Counted from the first letter of the stretch, positions 1-7,403 are shown. The stretch is 20,593 nt of DNA from Prevotellaceae bacterium UBA4361 (GCA_002393575.1 DGSN01000017.1:1-20593); one strand, 5' to 3'. The notes: a model not told the origin generated them from the letters alone. Made by a program: numbers and translations.

Positions 1-723
1 AACATCATCATGTATCTGATGGCTGACGAGCATGTCAGCCATCGGATTCCTTCTACACTCGAAGAGCGGCAAAGGATGATGCGGGCACTGATGAATGTCT
101 GGGAGCCAAAAGCTATCAGCAATGATTTCCTGACGATGCAGGATGCCGAGTTGCAGATGCAGCGAGAGGACAAAGGGGTGGTAGAATTCCATGACGAAGG
201 GCTGACCATCTGGCAGGGTGACATCACCCGTCTGAAAGTGGATGCCATCGTCAATGCTGCCAACGCGCAGGCTCTGGGCTGCTGGGCACCCCTCCACAAC
301 TGCATAGACAACTGCATCCACTCAGCCGCTGGCATCCAACTTCGCAAGGAGTGTGCCGACAAGATGCAGGGACGGCTGCTGGCTACCGGCGATGCCTTCA
401 TCACGCAAGGCTACAACCTGCCTGCCCGTCATGTCATCCACACCGTTGGCCCGATTATTCCCGACGGCATTCCCACCAAGGAACAGGAAGAGCTGTTGGC
501 TCAGTGCTACCGTTCCTGCCTTGACCTGGCAGAGCAGAACGGTTTGGAGAGCATCGCCTTCTGCTGCATCTCCACAGGCGTGTTCCATTTCCCCAACGAA
601 CTGGCTGCAAAGATCGCCATCGAGACCGTCAAATCATATCCCCGACATGCTCTTAAAACGATTGTATTCAATGTTTTCCTCGACAAAGACCGTGACATCT
701 ACCAGCAGCTTCTCGGAGCGTAA
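1..723 (+). CDS. Zinc-type macrodomain protein-ADP-ribose hydrolase, 5' end cut by window edge
   Basis: The reading frame is open from base 1; an ATG lies at 10, but the gene probably starts upstream. From memory, the Staphylococcus aureus homologue has about 15 more residues before the segment matching PSTLEER. Numbered from the ATG at 10, the macrodomain runs from about residue 65 to the end. It holds WQGDIT (68-73), VNAAN (81-85) and the family signature GCWAPLHNCIDN, where Cys91, His96 and Cys98 match the metal-binding C-x4-H-x-C arrangement of zinc-dependent macrodomains. HVIHTVGP and CCISTGVFHFP are further ADP-ribose-binding loops. The family removes mono-ADP-ribose from proteins modified by a linked class M sirtuin, whose gene overlaps this one by 53 bases. 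The target protein is not visible here. The function call is secure at family level. Confidence 0.92.
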   Translation, partial: NIIMYLMADEHVSHRIPSTLEERQRMMRALMNVWEPKAISNDFLTMQDAELQMQREDKGVVEFHDEGLTIWQGDITRLKVDAIVNAANAQALGCWAPLHNCIDNCIHSAAGIQLRKECADKMQGRLLATGDAFITQGYNLPARHVIHTVGPIIPDGIPTKEQEELLAQCYRSCLDLAEQNGLESIAFCCISTGVFHFPNELAAKIAIETVKSYPRHALKTIVFNVFLDKDRDIYQQLLGA

Positions 724-1525
724 AGAATGGCTCAGCGAGCAGATTGCCGAAGCCGACTACGTGCTGATTGGGGCAGGAGCCGGACTGACCACTGCCGCTG
801 GCATCGACTATGCCGGTGAGGACTTCCGTAGGGAGTTCCGAGAGTGGATAGACCGCTACGGCATCACCGACCTCTATAGTGCAGGGTTCTATCCCTTCGA
901 GACCGATGATGAACGCTGGGCTATGTGGGCGAAGCACATCTGGTTTAGCCGCTATCGCACGGGAGCATTGCCGCTATACAAGAAGTTGCTGAAGATGGTG
1001 GACGGGAAAGACTACTTCGTCATCACCACCAATGTTGACGGCCAGTTCGAAATGGCGGGATTTGACACTGATCGCATCTTTGCCACGCAGGGTGACTACT
1101 GCTATTTCCAGCCGGCATCGGGTTCGCCCAAAGAGCTATATCATAATCAGGAGTGGGTGGAACGTGCTTTGCCAGCCATCCACGACTGCCGCATACCCAC
1201 GGAACTGATTCCGCATACCCCCGACGGCCAGCCCGTCAGCATGAATCTCCGCTGTGACGATACTTTTGTGGAGGATGAACACTGGCACCGGCAAGCCCAA
1301 CGCTACAGCGACTTTGTGCGCACGGCATCCGGCAAGCGGCTCCTGCTCCTGGAGTTTGGCGTAGGCTTCAACACGCCCGTCATCATCCGTTTCCCCTTCG
1401 AGAAGATGGCAGCACAGTTTCCTGATACAACACTCATTCGTTTTAACCGGAACTATCCACAACTATCTTTACAAGGAGTCAAAAATTTCTTAGTATTCAC
1501 GGAAGACATAAACAGAATAATTTGA
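671..1525 (+). CDS. Class M sirtuin (SirTM), protein ADP-ribosyltransferase
   Basis: 284 residues from the ATG at 671, which overlaps the macrodomain gene; a GTG at 692 is an alternative start, and sirtuin homology begins near ERKEWL (16-21). The NAD-binding Rossmann motif GAGAGLTTAAGID (34-46) is clear, followed by TTNVDGQF (119-126) with the conserved Asn121 and Asp123. Where deacetylase sirtuins have the catalytic His (the xLHG motif), this protein has Gln140 in FATQGDY. That substitution defines class M sirtuins, which transfer ADP-ribose rather than deacetylate. The region matching the usual zinc ribbon (LIPHTPDGQPVSMNLR, 179-194) has no paired CxxC. Overlap with the macrodomain eraser supports translational coupling. 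In Firmicutes such pairs act on a lipoylated GcvH-like protein; no such gene lies downstream here. Confidence 0.9.
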   Translation: MFSSTKTVTSTSSFSERKEWLSEQIAEADYVLIGAGAGLTTAAGIDYAGEDFRREFREWIDRYGITDLYSAGFYPFETDDERWAMWAKHIWFSRYRTGALPLYKKLLKMVDGKDYFVITTNVDGQFEMAGFDTDRIFATQGDYCYFQPASGSPKELYHNQEWVERALPAIHDCRIPTELIPHTPDGQPVSMNLRCDDTFVEDEHWHRQAQRYSDFVRTASGKRLLLLEFGVGFNTPVIIRFPFEKMAAQFPDTTLIRFNRNYPQLSLQGVKNFLVFTEDINRII

Positions 1526-1634
1526 GCCAGAAAATTATCCAGCTCTTTTATTTATGTGTCATATTATGCACTCCTATATTACAAACCTGTAATTTCCCCT
1601 TTTGCTGGGGGAGCGTTAGGGTTACCGTGGTGAA

Positions 1635-1842
1635 CTGAATAGTTACTCCGAACGGTAACTATTCAGCGAATCGTCTTTTTGAGTCGCCTACGGCGAGAAA
1701 TCTTTCGAAAATCGAAACAAATCAAATAAATCCATACAGAAAAAAATTTATAAAGATTTGACAGATTTTGAATAGATTTGTTGGATTTCTGCCCGAAAGG
1801 GCACTCATTGAAATTATTCGCTGAATAGTTACCTCCGAACGG
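1635..1842. repeat. Inverted-repeat element with paired hairpin ends
   Basis: A 17-bp arm at 1655-1671 (GTAACTATTCAGCGAAT) is perfectly inverted at 1816-1832. Just inside each arm lies GAGT, then a 5-bp hairpin, then AGAAATC. The left hairpin is TCGCC-TAC-GGCGA (1684-1696); the right one, read on the minus strand, has the unrelated sequence TGCCC-TTTC-GGGCA (1790-1803). At the left, bases 1635-1646 also pair perfectly with 1655-1666 around an 8-base loop. CCGAACGG occurs at both outer ends (1648-1655 and 1835-1842). The centre is AT-rich and non-coding. This looks like a paired REP-like or MITE-like unit; no transposase is present. Confidence 0.65.
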
Positions 1843-1937
1843 AAAGCATGTTAATCTTCGTTAAAGTCCAAAGCCGCTGATGCTCGATTTCTCTTAATTC
1901 CTACTTTTTGGTAACTATGCGCCCTGTTAGTAACCTC

Positions 1938-1968
1938 TTGCAGGGGTAGTAAAAACAACGTACCTTTG
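1938..1968 (+). promoter_or_regulatory. Bacteroidota-type promoter for the cupin gene
   Basis: TACCTTTG at 1961-1968 matches the -7 consensus TAnnTTTG, and a TTG at 1938-1940 lies 20 bp upstream as a partial -33 element. Transcription would start near 1975, giving a leader of about 30 bases before the ATG at 2008. Confidence 0.6.
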
Positions 1969-2007
1969 CACTACAAAACAAAGATAAACATTTAAACATT
2001 CAAGATT

Positions 2008-2463
2008 ATGAAAGAGATTCAGACAATTTCAAAAGGTAAGAACTACAGTGCAGTCAACGTAGGCAAGATGAGTGAGATTTCGGAGTATGTACTCCCAATG
2101 GGACCAGACGTGAAGATTCAAGGCAAGGTGTTCGTGGGTCAAGCACTGGGTACTACGGGTAGCGAACTTTCCTTCCAGACATTGGTTCCTGGTCAGGACA
2201 GCGGATTCCTCCACACTCACAAAACCCATGAGGAGCTTTATTTCATCCTGAAAGGCGAGGGTTGCTATCAAGTTGATGGTGAAATGATTCCTGTGTCAGA
2301 AGGAAGCATCGTCCGAGTGGCTCCTGATGGTAAACGTGCGTTGAAAAACACAGGCAGTGAGGATATGGTGATGCTCTGTATCCAGTATAAAGCAAACGGT
2401 TTCACCGAAGCCGACAGCCCAATGACAGATGGTGTCATTCTTCAGGAAGAACTGAAATGGTGA
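2008..2463 (+). CDS. Small cupin-domain protein
   Basis: 151 residues forming a single cupin barrel. Cupin motif 1 is clear as GFLHTHKTHEELYFILKGEG (from about residue 67), supplying two His and one Glu as candidate metal ligands. Motif 2 (GSIVRVAPDGKRALKN, about 104-119) keeps the P-D-G turn but has Ala where the fourth ligand, a His, usually sits, so metal binding may be weak or altered. There is no signal peptide, so the protein is cytoplasmic. The gene has its own promoter and a strong downstream hairpin terminator and is therefore probably monocistronic. Cupins have many different activities and the substrate cannot be read from the sequence. Confidence 0.85.
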   Translation: MKEIQTISKGKNYSAVNVGKMSEISEYVLPMGPDVKIQGKVFVGQALGTTGSELSFQTLVPGQDSGFLHTHKTHEELYFILKGEGCYQVDGEMIPVSEGSIVRVAPDGKRALKNTGSEDMVMLCIQYKANGFTEADSPMTDGVILQEELKW

Positions 2464-2493
2464 AAATACAACGGATAGTTTTTCATGAAAAAT

Positions 2494-2524
2494 AAAAAAG
2501 GAGTTCAAACGAACTCCTTTTTTT
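2494..2524. terminator. Bidirectional intrinsic terminator
   Basis: The stem GGAGTTC (2500-2506) pairs with GAACTCC (2511-2517) around an AAAC loop. It is flanked by an A-run on the left and a T-run on the right, so it can end both the cupin transcript on the plus strand and the tRNA-Glu transcript on the minus strand. Confidence 0.85.
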
Positions 2525-2525
2525 G

Positions 2526-2597
2526 TAGCGCCTACGGGAATCGAACCCGTGTTCCATGCGTGAGAGGCATGTGTCCTAGCCGCTAGACGAAAGCGCC
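2526..2597 (-). tRNA. tRNA-Glu (anticodon CTC)
   Basis: Read on the minus strand the sequence begins GGCGCTTTCGTCTAG and folds as a full cloverleaf. The acceptor stem is GGCGCTT with AGGCGCT (a G-U pair at 1-72), the anticodon stem is CATGC/GCATG with loop CTCTCAC, and the T arm is ACGGG-TTCGATT-CCCGT. The anticodon CTC reads GAG. CCA is not encoded. Confidence 0.95.
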
Positions 2598-2624
2598 TTG
2601 TCTTTCTTTTTCTGAAAGCGAGTG

Positions 2625-2656
2625 CAAAGGTAGTGTTTTTCTACATACCCTCCAAA
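2625..2656 (-). promoter_or_regulatory. Promoter of tRNA-Glu
   Basis: On the minus strand TTTG (2653-2656) is followed after exactly 20 bp by TACCTTTG (2625-2632), a full match to the Bacteroidota -33/-7 pattern. It lies about 28 bases upstream of the tRNA 5' end. Confidence 0.8.
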
Positions 2657-2734
2657 TTTTCACAAATCTTTTTCGCCTGCACACTCAAAAAAACTTTCTA
2701 ATCACTCCGTTTGGATGCGAAAATGATGAATGAG

Positions 2735-2848
2735 GAATGTAGAATGAAGAATTAAAATTACTTATTCCATTAGCTGAGTAAAATACATTCTTCATTCTAC
2801 ATTCTACATTCTTCATTTAATTTTCATTCTTCATTCTACATTCTTCAT
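2735..2848. repeat. ATTCTTCATT-type repeat array with an 18-bp inverted repeat
   Basis: This stretch is built of variants of CATTCTTCATTCTA. Bases 2735-2752 (GAATGTAGAATGAAGAAT) are perfectly inverted at 2787-2804, and more copies follow up to the stop codon of the peptidase at 2849. On that gene's coding strand the repeat reads ATGAAGAATG and starts directly at the TAA. Confidence 0.8.
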
Positions 2849-4042
2849 TTACTTCAATCCCAGTTTCTTCAGGATAGCCTTTGGAATGGCATCCTTGTGG
2901 ACGAGGATGTTCATAGTCTTATATTTCACAAATGTCTTGCTGGCATACCAGATACCCTTGTATTTGCCACTTTTGCCCCAAGAGTTCTTCACCATGTAGT
3001 ATTCCTTGCCGTTCTGGTCCTTTGCCAAACCGTAGATGAGCATACCGTGGTCGTCGGTCGTTTCCCAGTTGTCGTATGCCTCTTGGCGCATTTCCTGAGT
3101 CACGGTAATCTCTGGGAAAGGATGTGTGGTTGCTTCGTTACGCTTGTCGGCAGCCGACAGTCCGAGCCAATGTGCCATATCGCTACCCGTGAGGTCTGGA
3201 CCCTTTTCTACGTCTGGGCAAACAGCGATACCATTGCGAGTGAAGCCACTTTCACTCACGTCGGCACCCCAAGCAAAAGTGTAACCGTTGCGGATGGCAT
3301 TGTCCATCACTTCCATGAACTCGTCGATTGGCAGGTTGTAGCTGCTACCCCAGCGCCAGTTGTCCTGAACTTCGATGATGAATTTCTCGTAGAATGGATG
3401 GTGAGTGAAGGACGTGAGCGACACATAGTCGTCCATGTTCAAACCGAGCGATGCCTGATAAGTCTTTGGAGTGTAAGTCTTTCCGTTCACAGTGAAAGTC
3501 TCTGGCACTACACCCAGGTATGTGTCGAATGTTGAGTTGATGCTCTTGAACCAAGCTGGCGACAGTTTCTTCTGACTGCCCTTGGCAATGCCATTCACCA
3601 TGCCTTCGGCAATGCTGAAAAACTCTGTGAAGTTGGCAAGTGTGTCACCATAGAGGGTGCCAGGCAGAGGCATAGCCGTCTCTGGAATCATACCGTAGTT
3701 CTTCATGCAATATACCACATCGTAGAAACTACCGCCCTGAGAGAACGATACATCGCCGTGCATACGAACAGCTGCCTTGGCGCGGTCTTCGTATGTCTTG
3801 TGAGCCACAAACATTTCGCAAAGGTCATATTCGCCTTTTCCTTTGCGAAGCAATTCTGCCTCGAAGAAGCCGAGACTTGAATATGCCCAGCACGTACCCG
3901 AACGATTCTGGTTCTTGATAGAGGTGATTGGAATTTCCTTGATGGTCGTAAATTCAAAACCTTCCTGTTTCTTTGCATCTTCCTGTGCAAAAGCACTCGA
4001 TGCACACATTGCCACGAGGGCAAAAACCAAAGTTTTTTTCAT
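2849..4042 (-). CDS. Exported C1-family cysteine peptidase, bleomycin hydrolase/aminopeptidase C-like
   Basis: 397 residues. A signal peptide is evident, with cleavage likely after SSAFA (residue 19), so the enzyme acts outside the cytoplasm. The papain-type active site is complete: Gln45 (oxyanion hole) and Cys51 in KNQNRSGTCWAYSS, His332 in TTDDHGMLIYG and Asn353 in VKNSWG. The large insert between the Cys and His regions and the length near 400 residues fit the C1B (PepC/bleomycin hydrolase) branch rather than compact papains. It follows the PepP gene on the same strand after 53 bases, so the two peptidases may be cotranscribed. Its stop codon is followed at once by a repeat array. Confidence 0.9.
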   Translation of the reverse strand: MKKTLVFALVAMCASSAFAQEDAKKQEGFEFTTIKEIPITSIKNQNRSGTCWAYSSLGFFEAELLRKGKGEYDLCEMFVAHKTYEDRAKAAVRMHGDVSFSQGGSFYDVVYCMKNYGMIPETAMPLPGTLYGDTLANFTEFFSIAEGMVNGIAKGSQKKLSPAWFKSINSTFDTYLGVVPETFTVNGKTYTPKTYQASLGLNMDDYVSLTSFTHHPFYEKFIIEVQDNWRWGSSYNLPIDEFMEVMDNAIRNGYTFAWGADVSESGFTRNGIAVCPDVEKGPDLTGSDMAHWLGLSAADKRNEATTHPFPEITVTQEMRQEAYDNWETTDDHGMLIYGLAKDQNGKEYYMVKNSWGKSGKYKGIWYASKTFVKYKTMNILVHKDAIPKAILKKLGLK

Positions 4043-4095
4043 GAGTCAATTATTTGTTGTTTTTGATTTTTCCATTATTCATTCTACATTCTTCA

Positions 4096-5484
4096 TTATT
4101 CATTGATAAACTCCTCCAGTTCCTTTGGATGATAAGGGATGATTTGCTTGCCGAGAACACGGTTGCCCGTTTCCGTGATGAGGATGTCGTCCTCCAAACG
4201 AATGCCACCGAAATCCTTGTACGTTTCCAGCAAATCGTAGTTGATGAATTTCTTGTGCCGTCCTTCCGAGCGCCAGAGGTCGATGAGGTGAGGAATGAAA
4301 TAGATGCCAGGCTCGTCCGTCATCACGAATCCTGGTTGCAAGCGGCGTCCGCAGCGGAGGCAGTTCAAGCCAAACTGAGTGGAAGGCTGTACCTCATCGT
4401 CAAATCCCACGTAGTTCTGACCGAGTCCCTCCATGTCGTGTACGTCCATGCCCATCATGTGGCCCAGTCCGTGAGGGAAGAACATGGCATGAGCGCCTGC
4501 TTGCACAGCATCCTCCGTGTTGCCCTTCATCAGTCCCACGTCCTTCAGCATGTCTGTCATCAGTCGAGCCACATCGAGGTGCATATCGAGCCACTTCATG
4601 CCTGGTTTTGCCTTTTCAATAACCAAGTCGTGGCAAGCTTCCACAATCTGGTAGATTTCAAGTTGACGCTGCGTGAACTTACCAGAGATTGGAGTCACGC
4701 GAGTATTGTCCGAACAGTAGTTGCTGTTCGTCTCAGCACCTGCATCGCAAAGCATCAAGCGTCCCTCTTCGAGCGGACGAGTGGAAGGATAGCCATGCTG
4801 GATTTCTCCATGCATGGAGAGGATGGTTGGGAATGAAGTCGAACCGTAACTGTTAGCCACGCCTTCCAGCAAGCCGGCGATGTATTGCTCCGTCACGCCT
4901 GAGCGACAAGCCTTCATTGCCGTCGTGTGCATCTTGTAGCCGATTTCCAATGCGCGTTCAATTTTCTCCACTTCCTCAGCCGACTTGATGGAGCGCATCT
5001 GCACCACAGCCTTGATGAGTTTCACACTTGCCTTCTCGCGGGCTTCCAGTGGGTGAAATCCCAGGAGGTCTGCCAACAGTATGTTGTGCTCATAGCGATA
5101 AGGAGGGAGAAAATGGATTTCCTGCCTCTTTGCCTTCGCTGCATCCACGAGTTTCTTCAGGTCGGCACTTGGTGCAGAATGAGCAATTCCCACACTCTCG
5201 GCATATTCCTTGATGGATGGCACGTAGCCGAACCATACGATGTCGTCGATGTCGATTTCATTGCCAAGCAGATATTCCTGGTCGTTGTCGATGTCGATAA
5301 CAGCCGCAAGGCTCTCGCGTTGCAAACCTATATAATATAGGAAAGAACTGTCCTGACGGAATTTGTAAACATTGGCAGGATAATTCTTAGGAGCATCGTT
5401 ATTGCCCAGCAGAATCACCAAGCCGCTACCCACGAGCTTCTTCAATTGAGCTCTGCGCTGTATGTAAGTTTCTTTCGTGAACAT
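4096..5484 (-). CDS. pepP: Xaa-Pro aminopeptidase (M24B family)
   Basis: 462 residues. The enzyme removes an N-terminal residue that precedes proline. The N-terminal half (about 1-175) is the aminopeptidase P N-domain and the C-terminal half is the pita-bread catalytic domain. All five metal ligands can be seen: Asp247 (CDAGAE), Asp259 (CSDNTR), His342 (HGLGHMMG), Glu391 (TDEPG) and Glu431 (RLEDD); His349 (VHD) is also conserved. No signal peptide is seen. A promoter-like element lies upstream at 5543-5572. The last codons (F-I-N-E, stop) run into AATGAA-type repeat sequence. Confidence 0.93.
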   Translation of the reverse strand: MFTKETYIQRRAQLKKLVGSGLVILLGNNDAPKNYPANVYKFRQDSSFLYYIGLQRESLAAVIDIDNDQEYLLGNEIDIDDIVWFGYVPSIKEYAESVGIAHSAPSADLKKLVDAAKAKRQEIHFLPPYRYEHNILLADLLGFHPLEAREKASVKLIKAVVQMRSIKSAEEVEKIERALEIGYKMHTTAMKACRSGVTEQYIAGLLEGVANSYGSTSFPTILSMHGEIQHGYPSTRPLEEGRLMLCDAGAETNSNYCSDNTRVTPISGKFTQRQLEIYQIVEACHDLVIEKAKPGMKWLDMHLDVARLMTDMLKDVGLMKGNTEDAVQAGAHAMFFPHGLGHMMGMDVHDMEGLGQNYVGFDDEVQPSTQFGLNCLRCGRRLQPGFVMTDEPGIYFIPHLIDLWRSEGRHKKFINYDLLETYKDFGGIRLEDDILITETGNRVLGKQIIPYHPKELEEFINE

Positions 5485-5542
5485 GATATTTGATATTTGA
5501 TGTTAGTTTGTATCTGCATGAGTTGCATAAAATCCTAAGTTG

Positions 5543-5572
5543 CAAAGTTAAACAAAATAATCGAGATACAAA
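5543..5572 (-). promoter_or_regulatory. Promoter-like element upstream of pepP
   Basis: On the minus strand TAACTTTG (5543-5550) matches TAnnTTTG, with TTTG (5569-5572) 18 bp upstream. This lies about 58 bases before the pepP start. Confidence 0.6.
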
Positions 5573-5687
5573 AAGGCAAAGAAAAAGTTTCTGCTTTTTC
5601 TCCGCCTTTTCCCATCATTAGCCCCTGTCCCTCTCTGTTTTTCTGCTTGAAAAGAGGGCAAAACTCCCCCTTTTGAATCCTCAAAAC

Positions 5688-5775
5688 CAACGAACCTTCA
5701 TTGCAATCCAGTCGAACGTCCGATGCACATTCAACGAACCTTCATTGCTGTGCTAACGAACCTTTGTCGCAAAAT
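5688..5775. repeat. Four-unit degenerate 22-bp tandem repeat
   Basis: Units start at 5688, 5710, 5732 and 5754. Units 1 and 3 share CAACGAACCTTCATTGC. Unit 4 reads TAACGAACCTTTGTCGC, and unit 2 is diverged but keeps CGAAC at the same offset. There are no unique spacers between units. Confidence 0.7.
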
Positions 5776-5967
5776 TGGTGATATTTCCTTCTGGACGGTT
5801 TGATATAGAGTGGAAGGTGCTATACTTAGGTGCAGTCTTTTTAGTTGCTCAGAACATGACAGTAAAACAGTTGAAATCTTCCTTGCTGTAAACATATTGT
5901 TTTCCAAAAGAAATCAGAATTAGTAGCGTTTAAGTTCGTTATATTTTCCAGTTTGGATTTATTTGCA

Positions 5968-5975
5968 TACCTTTG
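5968..5975 (+). promoter_or_regulatory. -7 element upstream of the DUF5063 gene
   Basis: TACCTTTG matches the Bacteroidota -7 consensus; no clear TTTG lies about 20 bp upstream. Transcription would start near 5982, so translation must start downstream of it, at the ATG at 5991. Confidence 0.55.
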
Positions 5976-5990
5976 CAGAATCAAAATGAA

Positions 5991-6536
5991 ATGAAGATGG
6001 AAGGTATGCAATTGGGAACGTCGCCTGTTATGCAGCGTGATGTGCTGGAATTTGTGACTGTGGCTGTGCAGTGCTGTGCCTACTTGGAGAGTGCAGAGCA
6101 GAAGGAACGTGTGGAATTTGTCGATACCATGCTGAAGTTGCTCCCTTTGCTCTATCTGAAAGGCATTTTGCTGCCAGAGATGGAGCCGAATGACGAGGTG
6201 GAGCTGGTGGACACTGTGACGGAAGAAAACTATGATATTATCCGAAATAATGTGGCATTGGTGATGGGTGAGAAGGACGACTATCTCGATGTGTTTGTGG
6301 AGGATATGAAATACAGTGAGAGTCCGATTCTGGTGACGGTGAGCGAGAATCTTGCCGACATCTATCAGGACTTGAAGAACTTTGTGAGTGTCTATCGCGA
6401 CGGAACGGAGGAAACGATGAGTCAGGCGATTGTGGTTTGCAAGGAGAACTTTGAGACTTACTGGGGACAGCGACTGGTGAATGTGATGAGGGCGTTGCAC
6501 GAGGTGAGGTACTCGTTACGCTTAAATGAAGAATGA
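5991..6536 (+). CDS. DUF5063-type protein of unknown function
   Basis: 181 residues from the ATG at 5991 (MKMEGMQLG); the frame is open further upstream to a TTG at 5973, but a promoter -7 box overlaps that codon, so I reject it. The segment EFVTVAVQCCAYLE and the acidic, mainly helical remainder match my memory of the Bacteroidales DUF5063 family. There is no signal peptide or membrane segment. In related genomes, as I recall, it precedes the same exonuclease and rRNA methyltransferase genes, which suggests a role in RNA or translation, but no activity can be read. The final codons (AAT GAA GAA TGA) are themselves a unit of the repeat array that follows. Confidence 0.8.
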   Translation: MKMEGMQLGTSPVMQRDVLEFVTVAVQCCAYLESAEQKERVEFVDTMLKLLPLLYLKGILLPEMEPNDEVELVDTVTEENYDIIRNNVALVMGEKDDYLDVFVEDMKYSESPILVTVSENLADIYQDLKNFVSVYRDGTEETMSQAIVVCKENFETYWGQRLVNVMRALHEVRYSLRLNEE

Positions 6537-6725
6537 AATTAAATGAAGAATGAAGAATGAAAAATGAAGAATGAAGAATGAAGAATGAAGAATATATTTT
6601 ACCGCCATCCGGAGGCATTATTCTTCATTCGGAACGAAGCGACCATTCTTCATTTAAGCGAAGCGCTTATTCTTTATTCCTCCTTCATTCTTCATTTCGG
6701 CAACGCTGTCATTCTTAATTTATAA
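6525..6725. repeat. AATGAAG heptamer array and mosaic of ATTCTTCATT with small palindromes
   Basis: Bases 6542-6590 are seven consecutive heptamers AATGAAG, with one AATGAAA. Two more units (6525-6538) overlap the end of the DUF5063 gene. From 6617 the same motif appears inverted (ATTCTTCATT), interrupted by short GC-rich pieces such as GCCATCCGGAGGC and AAGCGAAGCGCTT. The region fills the gap before the exonuclease gene. Confidence 0.85.
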
Positions 6726-6727
6726 TT

Positions 6728-7351
6728 ATGAAGATTATTAAGGAAAAATTCGATAAGAAAGATTTACAGAACTTGCCGAAGGTGCAATTCAACGGCAGGA
6801 TTATTACGATTATCTCAGAAAGTGATGCTGAGAAGGCTGTTGATTATTTGCTGAGTCAGCCAATACTGGGTGTTGACTCGGAGACTCGTCCTTCGTTCAA
6901 GAAGGGGTGGTGCAATCAGGTGGCATTGCTGCAAGTATCTACTCACGACACTTGCTTTCTGTTTCGGCTGAACCGCATCGGGATGCCCGATTCCATTGTT
7001 CGTCTGTTGGAAAATAAGACGGTGATGAAGGTGGGGCTTTCGCTCAAGGACGATTTGCTCCAGCTCAAGCACCGCCGTGATTTCACGCCTGGCAATTTTG
7101 TCGATTTGCAAAACGAAGCAAAAGAACTGGGTGTTGCTGACATGAGTTTGCAGAAACTTTATGCCAATTTGCTGGGAGGAAAGATTTCCAAAAGTCAGCA
7201 GTTGTCCAACTGGGAGTGCGATGTGCTCAGTCCTGCCCAGCAGCAGTATGCTGCCATCGATGCTTGGGCTTGTGTGCAGTTGCATGAGGAAATCAAGCGT
7301 TTGGAGAATACCAACGACTATCAGCTTGAAAAAAGTGAAAACGAAGAATGA
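6728..7351 (+). CDS. 3'-5' exonuclease, DEDDy family (RNase D/WRN-like)
   Basis: 207 residues covering a single exonuclease domain, with no HRDC domain as in full RNase D. Exo I is GVDSET (Asp50, Glu52). Exo II is around VGLSLKDDLLQL (Asp108 or Asp109). Exo III is YAAIDAW (Tyr174, Asp178), the Y-x3-D form of DEDDy enzymes. It would trim single-stranded 3' ends of RNA or DNA; which one is not decided by sequence. It is the middle gene of a three-gene group with DUF5063 and the rRNA methyltransferase. The tail after about residue 195 is charged and ends N-E-E next to the repeat motif. Confidence 0.88.
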   Translation: MKIIKEKFDKKDLQNLPKVQFNGRIITIISESDAEKAVDYLLSQPILGVDSETRPSFKKGWCNQVALLQVSTHDTCFLFRLNRIGMPDSIVRLLENKTVMKVGLSLKDDLLQLKHRRDFTPGNFVDLQNEAKELGVADMSLQKLYANLLGGKISKSQQLSNWECDVLSPAQQQYAAIDAWACVQLHEEIKRLENTNDYQLEKSENEE

Positions 7352-7355
7352 AAAA

Positions 7356-7394
7356 TGCCATCCGGCAAATCACTAAACACTAAACTCTAAACAT
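7356..7394. repeat. Small palindrome and three TAAACNN heptamers
   Basis: A 4-bp hairpin TGCC-ATCC-GGCA (7356-7367) is followed by TAAACAC, TAAACTC and TAAACAT (7374-7394). The same heptamer type occurs six times at 17601-17642. Confidence 0.7.
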
Positions 7395-7403
7395 TCTGAA
7401 AAA

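Larger units (their letters stand above)
1526..2007. other. Intergenic region without a gene
   Basis: No convincing coding sequence lies in these 482 bases. The stretch holds a possible small hairpin around CCCCTTTTGCTGGGG (about 1598-1612), the inverted-repeat element at 1635-1842, and the cupin promoter at 1938-1968. Confidence 0.7.
5485..5990. other. Intergenic region between divergent genes
   Basis: No gene is seen in these 506 bases. The region holds the pepP promoter, a four-unit degenerate 22-bp tandem repeat (5688-5775) and the -7 element of the DUF5063 gene. An open frame on the minus strand crosses the right part but looks like a shadow of the DUF5063 gene. Confidence 0.7.

Noticed and set aside
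353..670. N-terminal extension of the sirtuin frame
   Set aside because: The upstream part overlaps the macrodomain core in another frame and shows no sirtuin homology; the ATG at 671 is the better start.
2897..3535. Plus-strand open frame across the C1 peptidase
   Set aside because: It is a shadow of the minus-strand peptidase, which has a full catalytic site and signal peptide.
5688..5775. CRISPR-like repeats
   Set aside because: The units are directly tandem with degenerate sequence and no unique spacers, and no cas genes are present.
5841..6500. Long minus-strand open frame rich in His
   Set aside because: It lies opposite the DUF5063 gene, has the odd composition of a shadow frame, and shows no recognisable domain.
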